Shown one piece after another: positions 1 through 8,617 of a DNA stretch of 33,313 nt. The position numbers were made by a program, and so were the translations under genes. Origin of the DNA: Clostridiales bacterium. GTDB taxonomy: Bacteria; Bacillota; Clostridia; Saccharofermentanales; Saccharofermentanaceae. The notes under the pieces are model-generated. The model saw only the letters and a program-made list of their open reading frames with translations. It had not been told where the DNA came from and made no database searches. Within the stretch, counting starts at the first letter, position 1, and every line of letters begins with the position of its first letter. The stretch lies in assembly GCA_017509205.1 (NCBI GenBank), contig JAFWQF010000011.1:1-33313 (forward strand), given 5' to 3'.

Positions 1-56
1 ATCTCGTCTATCTCCCTGACCTTGTCCTCGTTGGACGTGGCGATTATAAGTCTCAT
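1..56 (-). CDS. rdgB: RdgB/HAM1-type XTP/dITP diphosphatase, N-terminal fragment
   Basis: Only the first 18 codons lie in the window. They read MRLIIATSNEDKVREIDE, which matches the start of the RdgB/HAM1 family: a first beta strand followed by the nucleotide-binding T-x-N-x-x-K segment. The family hydrolyses non-canonical purine triphosphates (ITP, dITP, XTP) to monophosphates and so cleans the nucleotide pool. The ATG at 56-54 overlaps the TGA of the methyltransferase gene in an ATGA arrangement, which indicates translational coupling at the end of the argS run. The gene continues beyond position 1. The call rests on a short stretch, but the motif and the coupled start agree. Confidence 0.7.
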   Translation of the reverse strand, partial: MRLIIATSNEDKVREIDE

Positions 57-1498
57 ATAAGCCTCCATGCTTTCGGATACATATTCTTTATCTGGGTTCC
101 TCCGACCTTGCCGAATCCCAGAGGCGCATTGCCTGCACCTATTACAACGGTACCGTTCCCGGTTATGCCGTCTTCTTCCGTAACTTGTATTGTCTCGCCC
201 TTGAGGTATCTTTCAAGCCTCGGATCGTTAAATCCCAGAGCAAGATAACGGTCAGGCTTTACCATTTCGCGCGTAAGAGCCAGGGCTATGCTGTTTGAAG
301 GCGCGAAAACGCTCTTTCCGGATGAAGTTAGCCTTGAATCACCGATGTAAAGGCCGGTCTTGCAGACCTTAAGGCCCTTGAACAGGTTTTCGTCAAAATC
401 AATGAGGAACACTCCGCCCGCGTGATTTGTGAAAGGAACTTTCGTGAGCTTTGCAAAACCCTCATCCGTAAGGATCTCGGAAAGGAAATCCCTTGCAAGG
501 TCAAAGCCTCTGCGTTCAGACGCTTTCAACGGCTTTGAAGAACGCACAAAACCTGACAGTACCTTCTCCCTGCCGCACTCTTCGCCTTTCCTGAGGTGGA
601 CGCAGAAATGTCCGTCTCCGCGGTTTAGATGCGGCCAGATGCGCATTGTGCCGTCAGCATTATGGGTAATGCCCTTTATCTCCGGATGCGGGATTATGTG
701 ATATGACGGGTGTGATTCGAGGAATGAACTAATCATCAGCTCATCTTCTTCCTCGCAGAAAGTGCATGTTGAATAAACGATCTCACCGCCATCACGAAGG
801 CAGGTGTCGGCTGCGTTCAATATGGACTTCTGTACCGGAACGATGGTATCAGGTCCGTATTTTTCATAGCTTGCGCATGCGGAGCGGTCACGCCTGAACA
901 TGCCTTCCCCGGAGCACGGGGCATCGATCAGGATCTTGTCAAAGAACCCCGGAAGCCTGCCTGCTATGTTGTCAGGATTCTCGTTTAAGATAACGGAATT
1001 CGTGATGCCGGATCTTTCGATGTTTCTAAGCAGCGCCTTGGAACGCTCGTAATTTATCTCGTTTGCGACAAGAAGGCCTTCTCCCTTCAGGTCCTCGCCT
1101 ATGCGGCAGGCCTTTCCTCCGGGAGCTGCACAAAGGTCGAGGATTACTTCACCCGGCTTGGCACTCAAGACCTGCGCGGGAAGCATTGCAGAAGGCTCCT
1201 GAGGATAGAAGACGCCTGCGTGATAAAGAGGGTTCCTTCCAGTCTTTCTCGTATCTTCAGGGTCTTCGCTCAGATAATAACCGCCGTCGCACCATTCAAC
1301 AGGATCAAGCCTCTCAAAAGAAGGATCGATAACCTTCAGCAGTTCCTCATGTTCAGAAACACAGGTCTTGGCGCGTGACAGCCTGACGCCGTGAAGCGGC
1401 ACCTTGTCAAAGCTTTCGTAAAAGCCTTCTGAAGGCACTTCCTTATGGCGTGAAAAAAACGAATCAGCCTCAGCTATGAACTTTTCGGGCAGTTTCAT
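53..1498 (-). CDS. rsmF: RsmF-type 16S rRNA (cytosine-C5)-methyltransferase (NOL1/NOP2/Sun family)
   Basis: This 481-residue protein has the length and layout of RsmF, which makes m5C in the decoding region of 16S rRNA in E. coli. The SAM-binding loop LDLCAAPGGKA lies near residue 120. The DAPCSGEGMFRRD motif follows near residue 192, and the VYSTCTF motif carries the cysteine pair typical of RNA m5C methyltransferases. The last ~100 residues (GFNDPRLERYLKGETI and onward) look like the PUA-like C-terminal RNA-binding part. It overlaps the oligopeptidase gene upstream (ATGA at 1498-1495) and rdgB downstream (ATGA at 56-53), so it is probably translated as part of one operon. The family is certain; the exact target cytosine is inferred. 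Confidence 0.88.
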   Translation of the reverse strand: MKLPEKFIAEADSFFSRHKEVPSEGFYESFDKVPLHGVRLSRAKTCVSEHEELLKVIDPSFERLDPVEWCDGGYYLSEDPEDTRKTGRNPLYHAGVFYPQEPSAMLPAQVLSAKPGEVILDLCAAPGGKACRIGEDLKGEGLLVANEINYERSKALLRNIERSGITNSVILNENPDNIAGRLPGFFDKILIDAPCSGEGMFRRDRSACASYEKYGPDTIVPVQKSILNAADTCLRDGGEIVYSTCTFCEEEDELMISSFLESHPSYHIIPHPEIKGITHNADGTMRIWPHLNRGDGHFCVHLRKGEECGREKVLSGFVRSSKPLKASERRGFDLARDFLSEILTDEGFAKLTKVPFTNHAGGVFLIDFDENLFKGLKVCKTGLYIGDSRLTSSGKSVFAPSNSIALALTREMVKPDRYLALGFNDPRLERYLKGETIQVTEEDGITGNGTVVIGAGNAPLGFGKVGGTQIKNMYPKAWRLI

Positions 1499-3210
1499 AG
1501 ATTAAGGAACTCCGCTGCGCTGTATGCAATGCGCTTGATGACATCCGTGTTGAACGGTGACTCGAGCCTTGCACCCTTTAAGAGATTCAGGAACGTGTCA
1601 GAGCCGCCCATCGTGCAGAGGTCGTTATACTTTGAAAGCGCCTCTTTCATGTCTTCCCTGGACTCATCCCAGAGCTCCAGTGCGCAGATCTGGGACAGGC
1701 AGTAATCGATGTAGTAGAACGGTGTCGTGAAGATATGGTCCTTCTTCATCCATGCGCCGCCCATTGCGTGGAAAGGTGTCTGCTCTGCATCGTAATTGAT
1801 GTAGGGCTGATATCTTTCCTCAAGCTCTTTCCAGACGGCGTGGCGCTCGTCAGGCGTAAGATCGGGCTTGTCGTAGATGACATGCTGGAATTCGTCGACC
1901 ATGCATCCGTAAGGCAGGAAAAGAAGTCCGTCGGTCATGTGGAGCTCCTGATACTGCTCTGCCTTATTGCCGTAGAAGATGTTCATATACGGATAAGACA
2001 TGTATTCCATCGCCGTGGAATGGATCTCGCATGTCTCAAGCGTAGGTGAAAGGCACTCAACGAACGGAGAGGATTCAGCGCCCTGAAGCGCTGCGTAAGC
2101 GTGTCCGCCCTCATGAATAACAGTGGCAACGTCATCGTATGTTCCGTTTCCGTTCATGAAGATAAACGGAATGCAGTAATCCTCAAGATACATGCAGTAG
2201 CCGCCCGTGGACTTGTTGGGGCGCGAAAGGATGTCCGTGAAGCCGTGCGAAGACAAAACGTCGAAGAAGCTCGGCGTAAAGCCGAACATCTTGCGGTAGA
2301 ACTCGCATGCAGCCCTCTCATAAGACTCCTTGCTGACCTTCGGAGTAGGGTTTCCGCCCTTGAAAAGGCACGGGAGATCGTAGAACATCAGCTCACTGAC
2401 GCCCAGTCTCTCCTTCTGGTTGGCTCTTATCTGCTTTGTAAGGGGAACGATGTATCTTAAGATGTTTTCCCTGAAAGTCTCAACGTCCCTGCGTGTGTAA
2501 TCGTAACGCTCCATGCGCTTGTAGCCGAGCTCGGTAAAGCTGTTGTAGCCGAGCTTCACAGCCGCCCGGGTCCTTACCTTTACAAGATCATCGTAGATCC
2601 TGTCGTAAGTCTCTCTTCTGCTCTGATAGTAATCGTCAAGGGCCTTATGAGCCTCTTTCCTGACGTTCCTGTCGGTAGATTCAAGATAAGGCACGAGAAG
2701 GCTCAGATTGAGCGTTCTGTGACCGAACTTGATCTCCGCCTCCGACTGAAGCTGAGAATACTCGTTTTCGAGTGATGATTCCGTCGCAAGTTCATCCAGG
2801 ACTTCGGAAGATACGATCTCCTTCTGGTTCTTCGCCTTGCGGAAGATCATGTCGCCGTATTTCTCGCGGAGCTGGTCTGCGAGCGGGCAGTTCAAAAGTC
2901 CTGTCATGAATGCGGATGCAAGTTCTTCGACCCTTGCGCCGGCATCTTCGAAGAATTCGATCTCGTCTCTGTAGAACTCGTTTGAAGTATCGATGTCATG
3001 CAGGATCTGGCAGAGCGCGTAGGATGTATCAAAAGCGCTTATTGCCGCTTCATATTCACCTATGGCCTCATCTGCGGCCTCGACGGTCTTAGCCGTCATG
3101 AGCTTGAGCCTTACGGCCCTGACGAGCTCAGTGAACTTGTCCAGGTCAGGCCTTATGTATTTTACGTCGCGAAAATCGGGTACTCCGCCGAGCTGCTGTT
3201 CATCAGACAT
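1495..3210 (-). CDS. M3 family oligoendopeptidase (PepF-like zinc peptidase)
   Basis: A 571-residue cytoplasmic metallopeptidase with no signal peptide. The zinc site is visible as VIHEGGHAYA (HExxH type, near residue 370). The downstream FVECLSPTLETCEIHSTAMEY region supplies the third ligand glutamate typical of M3 enzymes. The helical N-terminal half and the length match the M3B oligoendopeptidase F group, which degrades short peptides in the cytosol. It starts one base after the argS stop region and overlaps the rRNA methyltransferase by ATGA, so it is co-transcribed with both. The peptide specificity cannot be told from sequence. Confidence 0.88.
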   Translation of the reverse strand: MSDEQQLGGVPDFRDVKYIRPDLDKFTELVRAVRLKLMTAKTVEAADEAIGEYEAAISAFDTSYALCQILHDIDTSNEFYRDEIEFFEDAGARVEELASAFMTGLLNCPLADQLREKYGDMIFRKAKNQKEIVSSEVLDELATESSLENEYSQLQSEAEIKFGHRTLNLSLLVPYLESTDRNVRKEAHKALDDYYQSRRETYDRIYDDLVKVRTRAAVKLGYNSFTELGYKRMERYDYTRRDVETFRENILRYIVPLTKQIRANQKERLGVSELMFYDLPCLFKGGNPTPKVSKESYERAACEFYRKMFGFTPSFFDVLSSHGFTDILSRPNKSTGGYCMYLEDYCIPFIFMNGNGTYDDVATVIHEGGHAYAALQGAESSPFVECLSPTLETCEIHSTAMEYMSYPYMNIFYGNKAEQYQELHMTDGLLFLPYGCMVDEFQHVIYDKPDLTPDERHAVWKELEERYQPYINYDAEQTPFHAMGGAWMKKDHIFTTPFYYIDYCLSQICALELWDESREDMKEALSKYNDLCTMGGSDTFLNLLKGARLESPFNTDVIKRIAYSAAEFLNL

Positions 3211-3211
3211 A

Positions 3212-4948
3212 TCACATCTTCTCCACTACGCCGATGCCGAGGAGTGCGAGACCGGACTTGATAACGCTGCAGACGGCGTCGCAGAGTGCGAGCCTTGCAG
3301 TCTTGAGCTCATCAGTCTCGGCATTGAGGATCCTCGAATTGTTGTAGAACCTGTTGAAATTACGTGCGATCAGCGCGAGCTGACGTGCGATGACGAAAGG
3401 TTCATAGCTCTCAGCTGCCCTTTCAACGGAACCGCTGAAGTCTGCAAGGCTTCTGATTACCGCATATTCCTCGTCACCCGTGAGGCATTCGAGAGAAGCG
3501 CCTTCAGAAGGAGCAAGTCCCTCGCCTGCGGCCTTTCTGAGGATCGAACGTGTTCTTGCATATGTGTAGATGAGGTAAGGCGCGGTATCGCCTTCAAAGT
3601 CGAGCATGTCATCCCAATCAAAGAGGATGTCCTTTTCACGTCCGGCCTTGAGATATGTGTACTTGACCGCACCGATGCCGACGACCTCTGCAATGGCCTT
3701 GATCTCGTCATCAGACATGTCTCCGCCTCTTTCAGCGGCATTCTTCCTGATGATCTCGGCAGTCTTCTCAACTGTCCTTTCAAGGAGCTCGTCAAGCTTG
3801 ATGATGTTGCCTTCACGTGTTGAGAATGCGCTTCCGTCCTTGAACTTGAGAAGTCCGAATCCGACATGGATGCAGTTGTCAGCCCAGTCAAAACCTGCCT
3901 TCTTCAGAACGCCGAAGACCTGTCTGAAGTGGAGCTGCTGGGGAAGTCCTACTACATAGATGTTCCTGTAGAAATTGTATTCATTGTGCCTGTAGATGGC
4001 AGCTGCAAGGTCTCTTGAAGCGTAGATGGTCGTTCCGTCGCTCTTGAGGATCATGCACGGAGGCATTCCCTCTTCCTCGAACTTAACGACCTGAGCGCCC
4101 TCGCTCTCCTCGAGAAGGCCCTTGTCCCTGAGCAGATCAACGACTGCGGGGATCCTTGAAGAATAGAAGGATTCACCGTTATAATTGTCGAACTTTACTC
4201 CGAGCCTCTTATAAGTCTTCTCGAAGACCTCAAGGCTTAAGTCCCTGAACATCTTCCAGAGAGCGACTTCCTCTTCACTGCCCTCTTCGAGCTTTCTGAA
4301 GTTCTCTCTTGCGGTATCTTCAAGAGTCTCATCGTTCTTGGCTTCCTGATGGAATTTAACGTAGATCCTGGTAAGCTCTTCGATCGCATCGGTCTCCATG
4401 GCCTTTTCATCGCCCCAGAGCCTCCATGCGGTAATGAGCTTGCCGAACTGAGTGCCGTAGTCGCCCAGGTGGTTGAACCTGATGACGTTATATCCGAGCT
4501 TGGTGTAGATATTTGAGATAGAATCTCCGAGGATCGTCGTAAAAGCGTGTCCTACGTGGAAAGGCTTTGCGATGTTTGGTGAAGAAAACTCAACGATGAC
4601 GTTCTTGCCTTCACCGATCGTTTCGGTGCCGAAAGAGTCACCTGCTGTCCTGATCTCAGAGATAAGCTCCTTTGCAAGGACCTTACGGTCAAGCTTGAAG
4701 TTGAGATACGGGCCGACTGCTGCAGCCTGGAGCTCGTTTTCAGCGCCTGCGACAACAGCTGCATTGGCTGCGATCTCCTGCGCGATGAGCGGCGGAGCCT
4801 TGTGAAGAGTCTTTGCGAGCGTGAAGCACGGGAATGCGAAATCACCCATGTCAAGCCTGGGCGGTATCTCGATAAGCTCGAAAACCTTTTCCTTCTCAAT
4901 TCCGGTAATGCCTGAGATATTGCCGGCGATAAGATCCTTGTAGTCCAT
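3212..4948 (-). CDS. argS: Arginyl-tRNA synthetase
   Basis: A class I aminoacyl-tRNA synthetase of 578 residues that charges tRNA-Arg. The N-terminal additional domain occupies roughly residues 1-90. The HIGH-type signature is SPNIAKPFHVGHAFTT near residue 125. The degenerate KMSKS region FSTREGNIIKLDELL is normal for ArgRS, and the last ~130 residues form the DALR anticodon-binding helix bundle. It is the first gene of a minus-strand run with the M3 peptidase, the rRNA methyltransferase and rdgB. The start at 4948 is preceded by AAGGATCAGG as ribosome binding site. The upstream gap to the divergent promoter of the MraY-like gene is only about 55 bases, which leaves no room for a T-box leader. 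Confidence 0.96.
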   Translation of the reverse strand: MDYKDLIAGNISGITGIEKEKVFELIEIPPRLDMGDFAFPCFTLAKTLHKAPPLIAQEIAANAAVVAGAENELQAAAVGPYLNFKLDRKVLAKELISEIRTAGDSFGTETIGEGKNVIVEFSSPNIAKPFHVGHAFTTILGDSISNIYTKLGYNVIRFNHLGDYGTQFGKLITAWRLWGDEKAMETDAIEELTRIYVKFHQEAKNDETLEDTARENFRKLEEGSEEEVALWKMFRDLSLEVFEKTYKRLGVKFDNYNGESFYSSRIPAVVDLLRDKGLLEESEGAQVVKFEEEGMPPCMILKSDGTTIYASRDLAAAIYRHNEYNFYRNIYVVGLPQQLHFRQVFGVLKKAGFDWADNCIHVGFGLLKFKDGSAFSTREGNIIKLDELLERTVEKTAEIIRKNAAERGGDMSDDEIKAIAEVVGIGAVKYTYLKAGREKDILFDWDDMLDFEGDTAPYLIYTYARTRSILRKAAGEGLAPSEGASLECLTGDEEYAVIRSLADFSGSVERAAESYEPFVIARQLALIARNFNRFYNNSRILNAETDELKTARLALCDAVCSVIKSGLALLGIGVVEKM

Positions 4949-5003
4949 AAATACACCTGATCCTTAATATTTTTATATTAATGGCAGTTATCTTATCACA
5001 CTT

Positions 5004-5032
5004 TTGCCGTTTTCGACATTATGGGTTATACT
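5004..5032 (+). promoter_or_regulatory. Sigma-70-type promoter of the MraY-like gene
   Basis: TTGCCG at 5004-5009 and TATACT at 5027-5032 are separated by exactly 17 bases. Predicted transcription starts near 5039, about 34 bases before the ATG at 5073. The -35 box coincides with a possible TTG start at 5004, which argues against translation starting there. Confidence 0.6.
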
Positions 5033-5072
5033 GAACAAACTTCCAAAACGAACACTCAAGGTTAGTCAATTA

Positions 5073-6056
5073 ATGGATTTGATATACAGGGTCGCGGGAG
5101 GCAGCATAGCCGCGTTCATCATAACCGTACTGCTGCTTAAGTTCCTCCCCGGTGAAAAGTCCCTTCTGGGCCATGACCGCGGACGCCTCTATGCCCAGGG
5201 ATCGGCTGTCAACATCGGCAAGCCTACCGGGGTCGGTTTCTATTTCACGATGACATTTGCGCTGGCTTCAGCTTTTGCTTGCTATTTCTCGCCCAGCCTC
5301 ATGTTCTTCCTCTTGGCAATCGTGGCCTCCATGATGACAGGCTTCCTCGATGACAGGTCCGCAAAAGCCTGGAACGAATATATCAAGGGATTCCTCGACT
5401 TCATTATGTCTCTCACCGGCGCTTTGATGTGCGTCATGTTCTACGGCAGCGATCTCGTTATCGGCCTTACGGGCACCACGCTCCATCTCAACCCTGCCGT
5501 TTTCTATGTACTCGCCGTCATCCTTTTCGTTGTCTCCATCAATGCTACCAACGCAACGGACGGCATCGACGGCCTTTCCGGTACGCTTTCCATCTTAAGC
5601 ATCGCAACGCTTTTCGTGATCAGCGTCATCAATACCGGTTTTGCCGGCTACAGCAGGAACGGCCTGATCGGCGGACTCATCATGATCTCCGTGCTCCTGG
5701 CTTACCTCATCTTCAACTTCAACCCCAGCAAGATGCTGATGGGAGACGCAGGTTCAAGGGCACTCGGATTCTTCATCGCATATTACGCCATCTATCTCAG
5801 GATCCCGTTCGCTTATCTCATAGTCGGACTTCCTTTTCTTTGCGACGGCGGCATCTCGATTTTCAAGATCACGGTCGGAAGACTCACCAAAAAGAAGATC
5901 ATTCCTTTCAAGAACATCACCACTCCCCTTCACGACGAGCTCCGCAAGAACCGTGGATTCAACGTCAAGAAAGTATGGGCAGTGCTCGTTGTCTGCGCTC
6001 TGGCAATAGACATCATTTATGTGGGGATCACGCTGATCCTTCACAATGCAAGATAA
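5073..6056 (+). CDS. MraY/WecA-family phospho-sugar transferase to undecaprenyl phosphate
   Basis: A polytopic membrane enzyme of 327 residues (about ten hydrophobic segments) that transfers a phospho-aminosugar from a UDP donor to undecaprenyl phosphate. Visible family marks are GFLDDRSAK (the DD pair, residues 93-94), NATNATDGIDGLSG (about 157-170), MLMGDAGSRALGF (about 221-233) and PLHDEL (about 285-290), which replaces the HHHFE-type motif of MraY. I chose the ATG at 5073 because the upstream in-frame TTG at 5004 is inside the promoter. It stands alone, outside any cell-wall cluster, and converges on lpd with 16 bases between stops. The sequence is nearer MraY than WecA/TagO in the DD and DG motifs, but the altered histidine motif leaves the substrate open. 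Confidence 0.82.
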   Translation: MDLIYRVAGGSIAAFIITVLLLKFLPGEKSLLGHDRGRLYAQGSAVNIGKPTGVGFYFTMTFALASAFACYFSPSLMFFLLAIVASMMTGFLDDRSAKAWNEYIKGFLDFIMSLTGALMCVMFYGSDLVIGLTGTTLHLNPAVFYVLAVILFVVSINATNATDGIDGLSGTLSILSIATLFVISVINTGFAGYSRNGLIGGLIMISVLLAYLIFNFNPSKMLMGDAGSRALGFFIAYYAIYLRIPFAYLIVGLPFLCDGGISIFKITVGRLTKKKIIPFKNITTPLHDELRKNRGFNVKKVWAVLVVCALAIDIIYVGITLILHNAR

Positions 6057-6072
6057 TCTTTAGGGGATTATT

Positions 6073-7464
6073 TCAGATCTTTCCGCTAAGTTCGGCAAGC
6101 GCCGACCCTACTGCCTCTTCATATGAAGGGTGCGGACGTACTGCCTTGAGGCACTGCTCTGCCGTAAGTTTATTGGCAACGGCCACTGCAAGTTCACCAA
6201 TGATGTCAGAAGCGTTGGCGCACATAAGCTGAGCTCCCAGAAGGATACCTGTCTCCTTTTCAGCCACGAGCTTTACAAAGCCCCTCTCTTCAAGGCTTAT
6301 CACCGATCTGGAGTTGGCGGAGGTAAGCGCTCTCGCCGTTACTGCATTTATTCCTGCCTCTTTGGCATCAGCGTCAGTCATGCCCACGCATGCGATCTCA
6401 GGAGAGCAGTAAACGCACGCAGGGATCACGTTCATGTCATTTTGAGGCTTCTTCCCCGCTATCAAAGCAGCGATGTTCTCACCTTCTGCTGAAGCCTTGT
6501 GCGCAAGCTGTATGCCGTAAGCTATGTCACCTGCAGCGTAAATGTGATCTATCGAAGTCTTGCCGTTCTCATCTGTCACGATGCGGCCCTTGGTAATCTC
6601 AAGCCTGCCGGAAACGGCATCACAGCAGTCGAGCACAGCGCGTCTTCCTGTTGCAATGAGCACTCTGTCGGCAGAAACCGTCTTCTCTTCACCGCCTGCA
6701 GCAAAAGTAACTTCAGCTTTTCCGCCCGCATCAGCGATCTTTACGACCTGAGCACCGGAATAGATCTCCGCGCCGCGGTTCTTCAAGATCATCTGAAGGT
6801 TTCTTGCGACATCCTTATCCATGTTTGCAAGGATCCTGGGGAGCGCTTCGATCACCGTAACCTTGCGGCCGAGATCTGTATAAAGCGATGCAAATTCACA
6901 TCCTATGACTCCGCCGCCCACAATTATGAGGCTTTCTGGAAGTTCATTTCCTTCGAGCAGATCGTTGCTCGTAATGACAACACATGAACCGATCCCGTCT
7001 ATTGGAGGCATAGCAGGCACCGTGCCTGTTGCGAGCAGAACATCCTTCGCCCTGTAAACTGTGCCTTCAATATCAACTGAAACAACGCCATCGGCCGTTT
7101 CCGGAAGGACCGATGCCTTGCCGGTAACGACTGCAATGCCGCCGTTCTTAACAGACTGTTCAAGCCCCGCAACCAACGTATTTACTGTATTGTCGCGGTA
7201 TTCGAAAAGTTTTCCGGCATCAACGGAAGCTTCGGCGTTAACGCCAAAACTTGATGCAGACCTGATCTGTCTTATAAGACCGGACGAATGGAGAAGCGCC
7301 TTTGTCGGTATGCATCCGCGGTTGAGGCATGTGCCTCCGAGCTTTCCGTCTTTCTCGGCGATCAGGACTGAAAGGCCGAGTTTTGCAGCTTTCAGAGCAG
7401 CAGAAAAACCGGCGGGACCTCCGCCGATGACTATCAGATCAAAAATCTTCTCCGTGGTCTCCAT
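6073..7464 (-). CDS. lpd: Dihydrolipoyl dehydrogenase (E3 / glycine cleavage L protein)
   Basis: A flavoprotein disulfide reductase of 463 residues that reoxidises dihydrolipoyl groups with NAD+. The FAD-binding IGGGPAG lies at the N-terminus. The redox pair is in GGTCLNRGC (C46 and C51), and the NAD-binding GGGVIGCE is mid-protein. AAGDIA marks the second FAD contact, and HPSYEEAV near the C-terminus holds the catalytic His-Glu pair. It follows lplA by nine bases and is the last gene of the gcvH-lplA-lpd cassette. No E1, E2, gcvT or gcvP gene is present in this window, so the partner here is presumably the GcvH encoded upstream. Confidence 0.95.
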   Translation of the reverse strand: METTEKIFDLIVIGGGPAGFSAALKAAKLGLSVLIAEKDGKLGGTCLNRGCIPTKALLHSSGLIRQIRSASSFGVNAEASVDAGKLFEYRDNTVNTLVAGLEQSVKNGGIAVVTGKASVLPETADGVVSVDIEGTVYRAKDVLLATGTVPAMPPIDGIGSCVVITSNDLLEGNELPESLIIVGGGVIGCEFASLYTDLGRKVTVIEALPRILANMDKDVARNLQMILKNRGAEIYSGAQVVKIADAGGKAEVTFAAGGEEKTVSADRVLIATGRRAVLDCCDAVSGRLEITKGRIVTDENGKTSIDHIYAAGDIAYGIQLAHKASAEGENIAALIAGKKPQNDMNVIPACVYCSPEIACVGMTDADAKEAGINAVTARALTSANSRSVISLEERGFVKLVAEKETGILLGAQLMCANASDIIGELAVAVANKLTAEQCLKAVRPHPSYEEAVGSALAELSGKI

Positions 7465-7473
7465 AGCTCTTAA

Positions 7474-8193
7474 TTATATACTAAAAAGCCAGTCATGCGA
7501 GGAAAGCCTGGCATATGCTTCCTCTACGGCTTTCATGTCGCAGATCTCCTCTCCTGCCCTTTGAGCTTCGCCGAAACGCTCCTCAAACACCGAGATGACC
7601 GCGTTTCTTACTTCATCAATGCCTTTTCCGATATTGGCAACCCTTGCCCTGACACTCTTGACGCCGTGCTTTGAAAGCTTTTCGGCAGAAGGCGTAAGAT
7701 ACTTCACCATCTTTTCGATGTCGCACAAACATATCACCGTTCCGTGGTGATAGCAGGGTGAGTCATTATCCGGACCTGACTGATAGAAAGCACTTCCGGA
7801 GAACTTTGCACCCGTCTCGGCTATCCCCAAGTCGTTGTTTCCAGTCCTGCATGTCTTGATGCCGAGCCTGCCGACAGCTTCCGATATGATCTCAAAATCC
7901 TCATCTGTTGAAAGAAGCGAGCGCGGCGCGATAAACGTGAAGTTCATATTACCCATATCGTGATAAACCGCACCGCCGCCTGAAAGCCTTCTTGCAAGAC
8001 GTATGCCGTCTTCTTCCATTGCCGTGAGGTTGCATTCGGAAGCGGCATCCTGGTGACGCCCAATTACTACAGTCCTGTCATTCTGCCACAAATAAAGGAT
8101 CCTACGGCCTTCAGAAGACCTCAGGAGCGTTTCCTCAATAGCGAGATTGTAATAAGGATCAGTCGATGAACCGGTTACGATTAGCGGCTTCAT
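7474..8193 (-). CDS. lplA: Lipoate-protein ligase / lipoyl transferase, catalytic domain only
   Basis: A 239-residue member of the biotin/lipoate ligase fold. RRLSGGGAVYHDMGNMNFTF (about residues 68-87) is the lipoyl-AMP binding loop, and GAKFSGSAF carries the conserved lysine K130. It activates lipoate or octanoate and attaches it to the lysine of a lipoyl domain. It is about 90 residues shorter than E. coli LplA and seems to lack the C-terminal accessory domain. It could therefore be a ligase working with a separate partner, or a transferase like LipM/LipL. Its ATG overlaps the gcvH stop by one base (TAATG), which strongly suggests GcvH is its substrate. Confidence 0.85.
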   Translation of the reverse strand: MKPLIVTGSSTDPYYNLAIEETLLRSSEGRRILYLWQNDRTVVIGRHQDAASECNLTAMEEDGIRLARRLSGGGAVYHDMGNMNFTFIAPRSLLSTDEDFEIISEAVGRLGIKTCRTGNNDLGIAETGAKFSGSAFYQSGPDNDSPCYHHGTVICLCDIEKMVKYLTPSAEKLSKHGVKSVRARVANIGKGIDEVRNAVISVFEERFGEAQRAGEEICDMKAVEEAYARLSSHDWLFSI

Positions 8194-8573
8194 TACTTGA
8201 GCGTCTTGATATACTCGTCGTACTCCTCAGCAGTAAGGAGTTCGCCCTTTGCAGTGATATCGCCGATCACAGCAAACCATGCGCCGTAAGGATCGCTGTT
8301 GATGAGCGTGGGATTGTCTATAACATCCTCATTGACTGAGATAACTTTGCCCGATACGGGAGAATAAACATCAGAAACAGTCTTGATGCTCTCCACATCG
8401 CAGAAAGGCGTATCTGCGGTAACCTCGTCGCCCTCTTCTGGAAGATTTGCGAAAACAAGGTTTCCGAGTTCCTTCTGTGCGTAATCGCTGATGCCCACAC
8501 GGCATGTGCCGTCATCTTCAAATATAGCCCATTCATGCTGCCTGGAATAAAGGCGGTCATTCTTTTCGCTCAT
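8193..8573 (-). CDS. gcvH: Glycine cleavage system H protein (lipoyl carrier)
   Basis: A 126-residue lipoyl-domain protein of the usual GcvH length. The segment VESIKTVSDVYSPVSG places the lipoylated lysine at K64, and the N-terminal HEWAIFEDDGTCRVGISDYAQ is also typical. The protein shuttles the aminomethyl group of glycine between GcvP, GcvT and Lpd. A GGAGA ribosome binding site precedes the ATG at 8573. The 44-base gap to the activator gene contains a TATACT-like -10 (8610-8615) without a convincing -35, so the gene may be read from the dehydratase promoter, from its own weak promoter, or both. The P and T proteins must be encoded elsewhere if full glycine cleavage occurs. Confidence 0.93.
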   Translation of the reverse strand: MSEKNDRLYSRQHEWAIFEDDGTCRVGISDYAQKELGNLVFANLPEEGDEVTADTPFCDVESIKTVSDVYSPVSGKVISVNEDVIDNPTLINSDPYGAWFAVIGDITAKGELLTAEEYDEYIKTLK

Positions 8574-8617
8574 AAAAAATCTCCTTGATCCGCTTTATGC
8601 GGCAAGACAAGTATACA

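Noticed and set aside
3062..3823. Long plus-strand open frame opposite argS and the oligopeptidase
   Set aside because: Its translation has no recognisable domain and lies antisense to well-supported genes; it is a by-product of their codon use.
4949..5003. T-box leader before argS
   Set aside because: The leader is about 55 bases before the divergent promoter begins, with no T-box sequence or terminator.
5004..5006. TTG start for the MraY-like gene
   Set aside because: These bases form the -35 box of a well-spaced promoter, so they would not be in the mRNA.
5429..6232. Out-of-frame plus-strand reading frame over the MraY-like gene
   Set aside because: It is rich in His, Arg and Gln, has no membrane segments or motifs, and overlaps a clear enzyme gene in another frame.
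8574..8617. Glycine riboswitch before gcvH
   Set aside because: The gap is only 44 bases, far too short for a glycine aptamer; just a small CCGC/GCGG hairpin is present.
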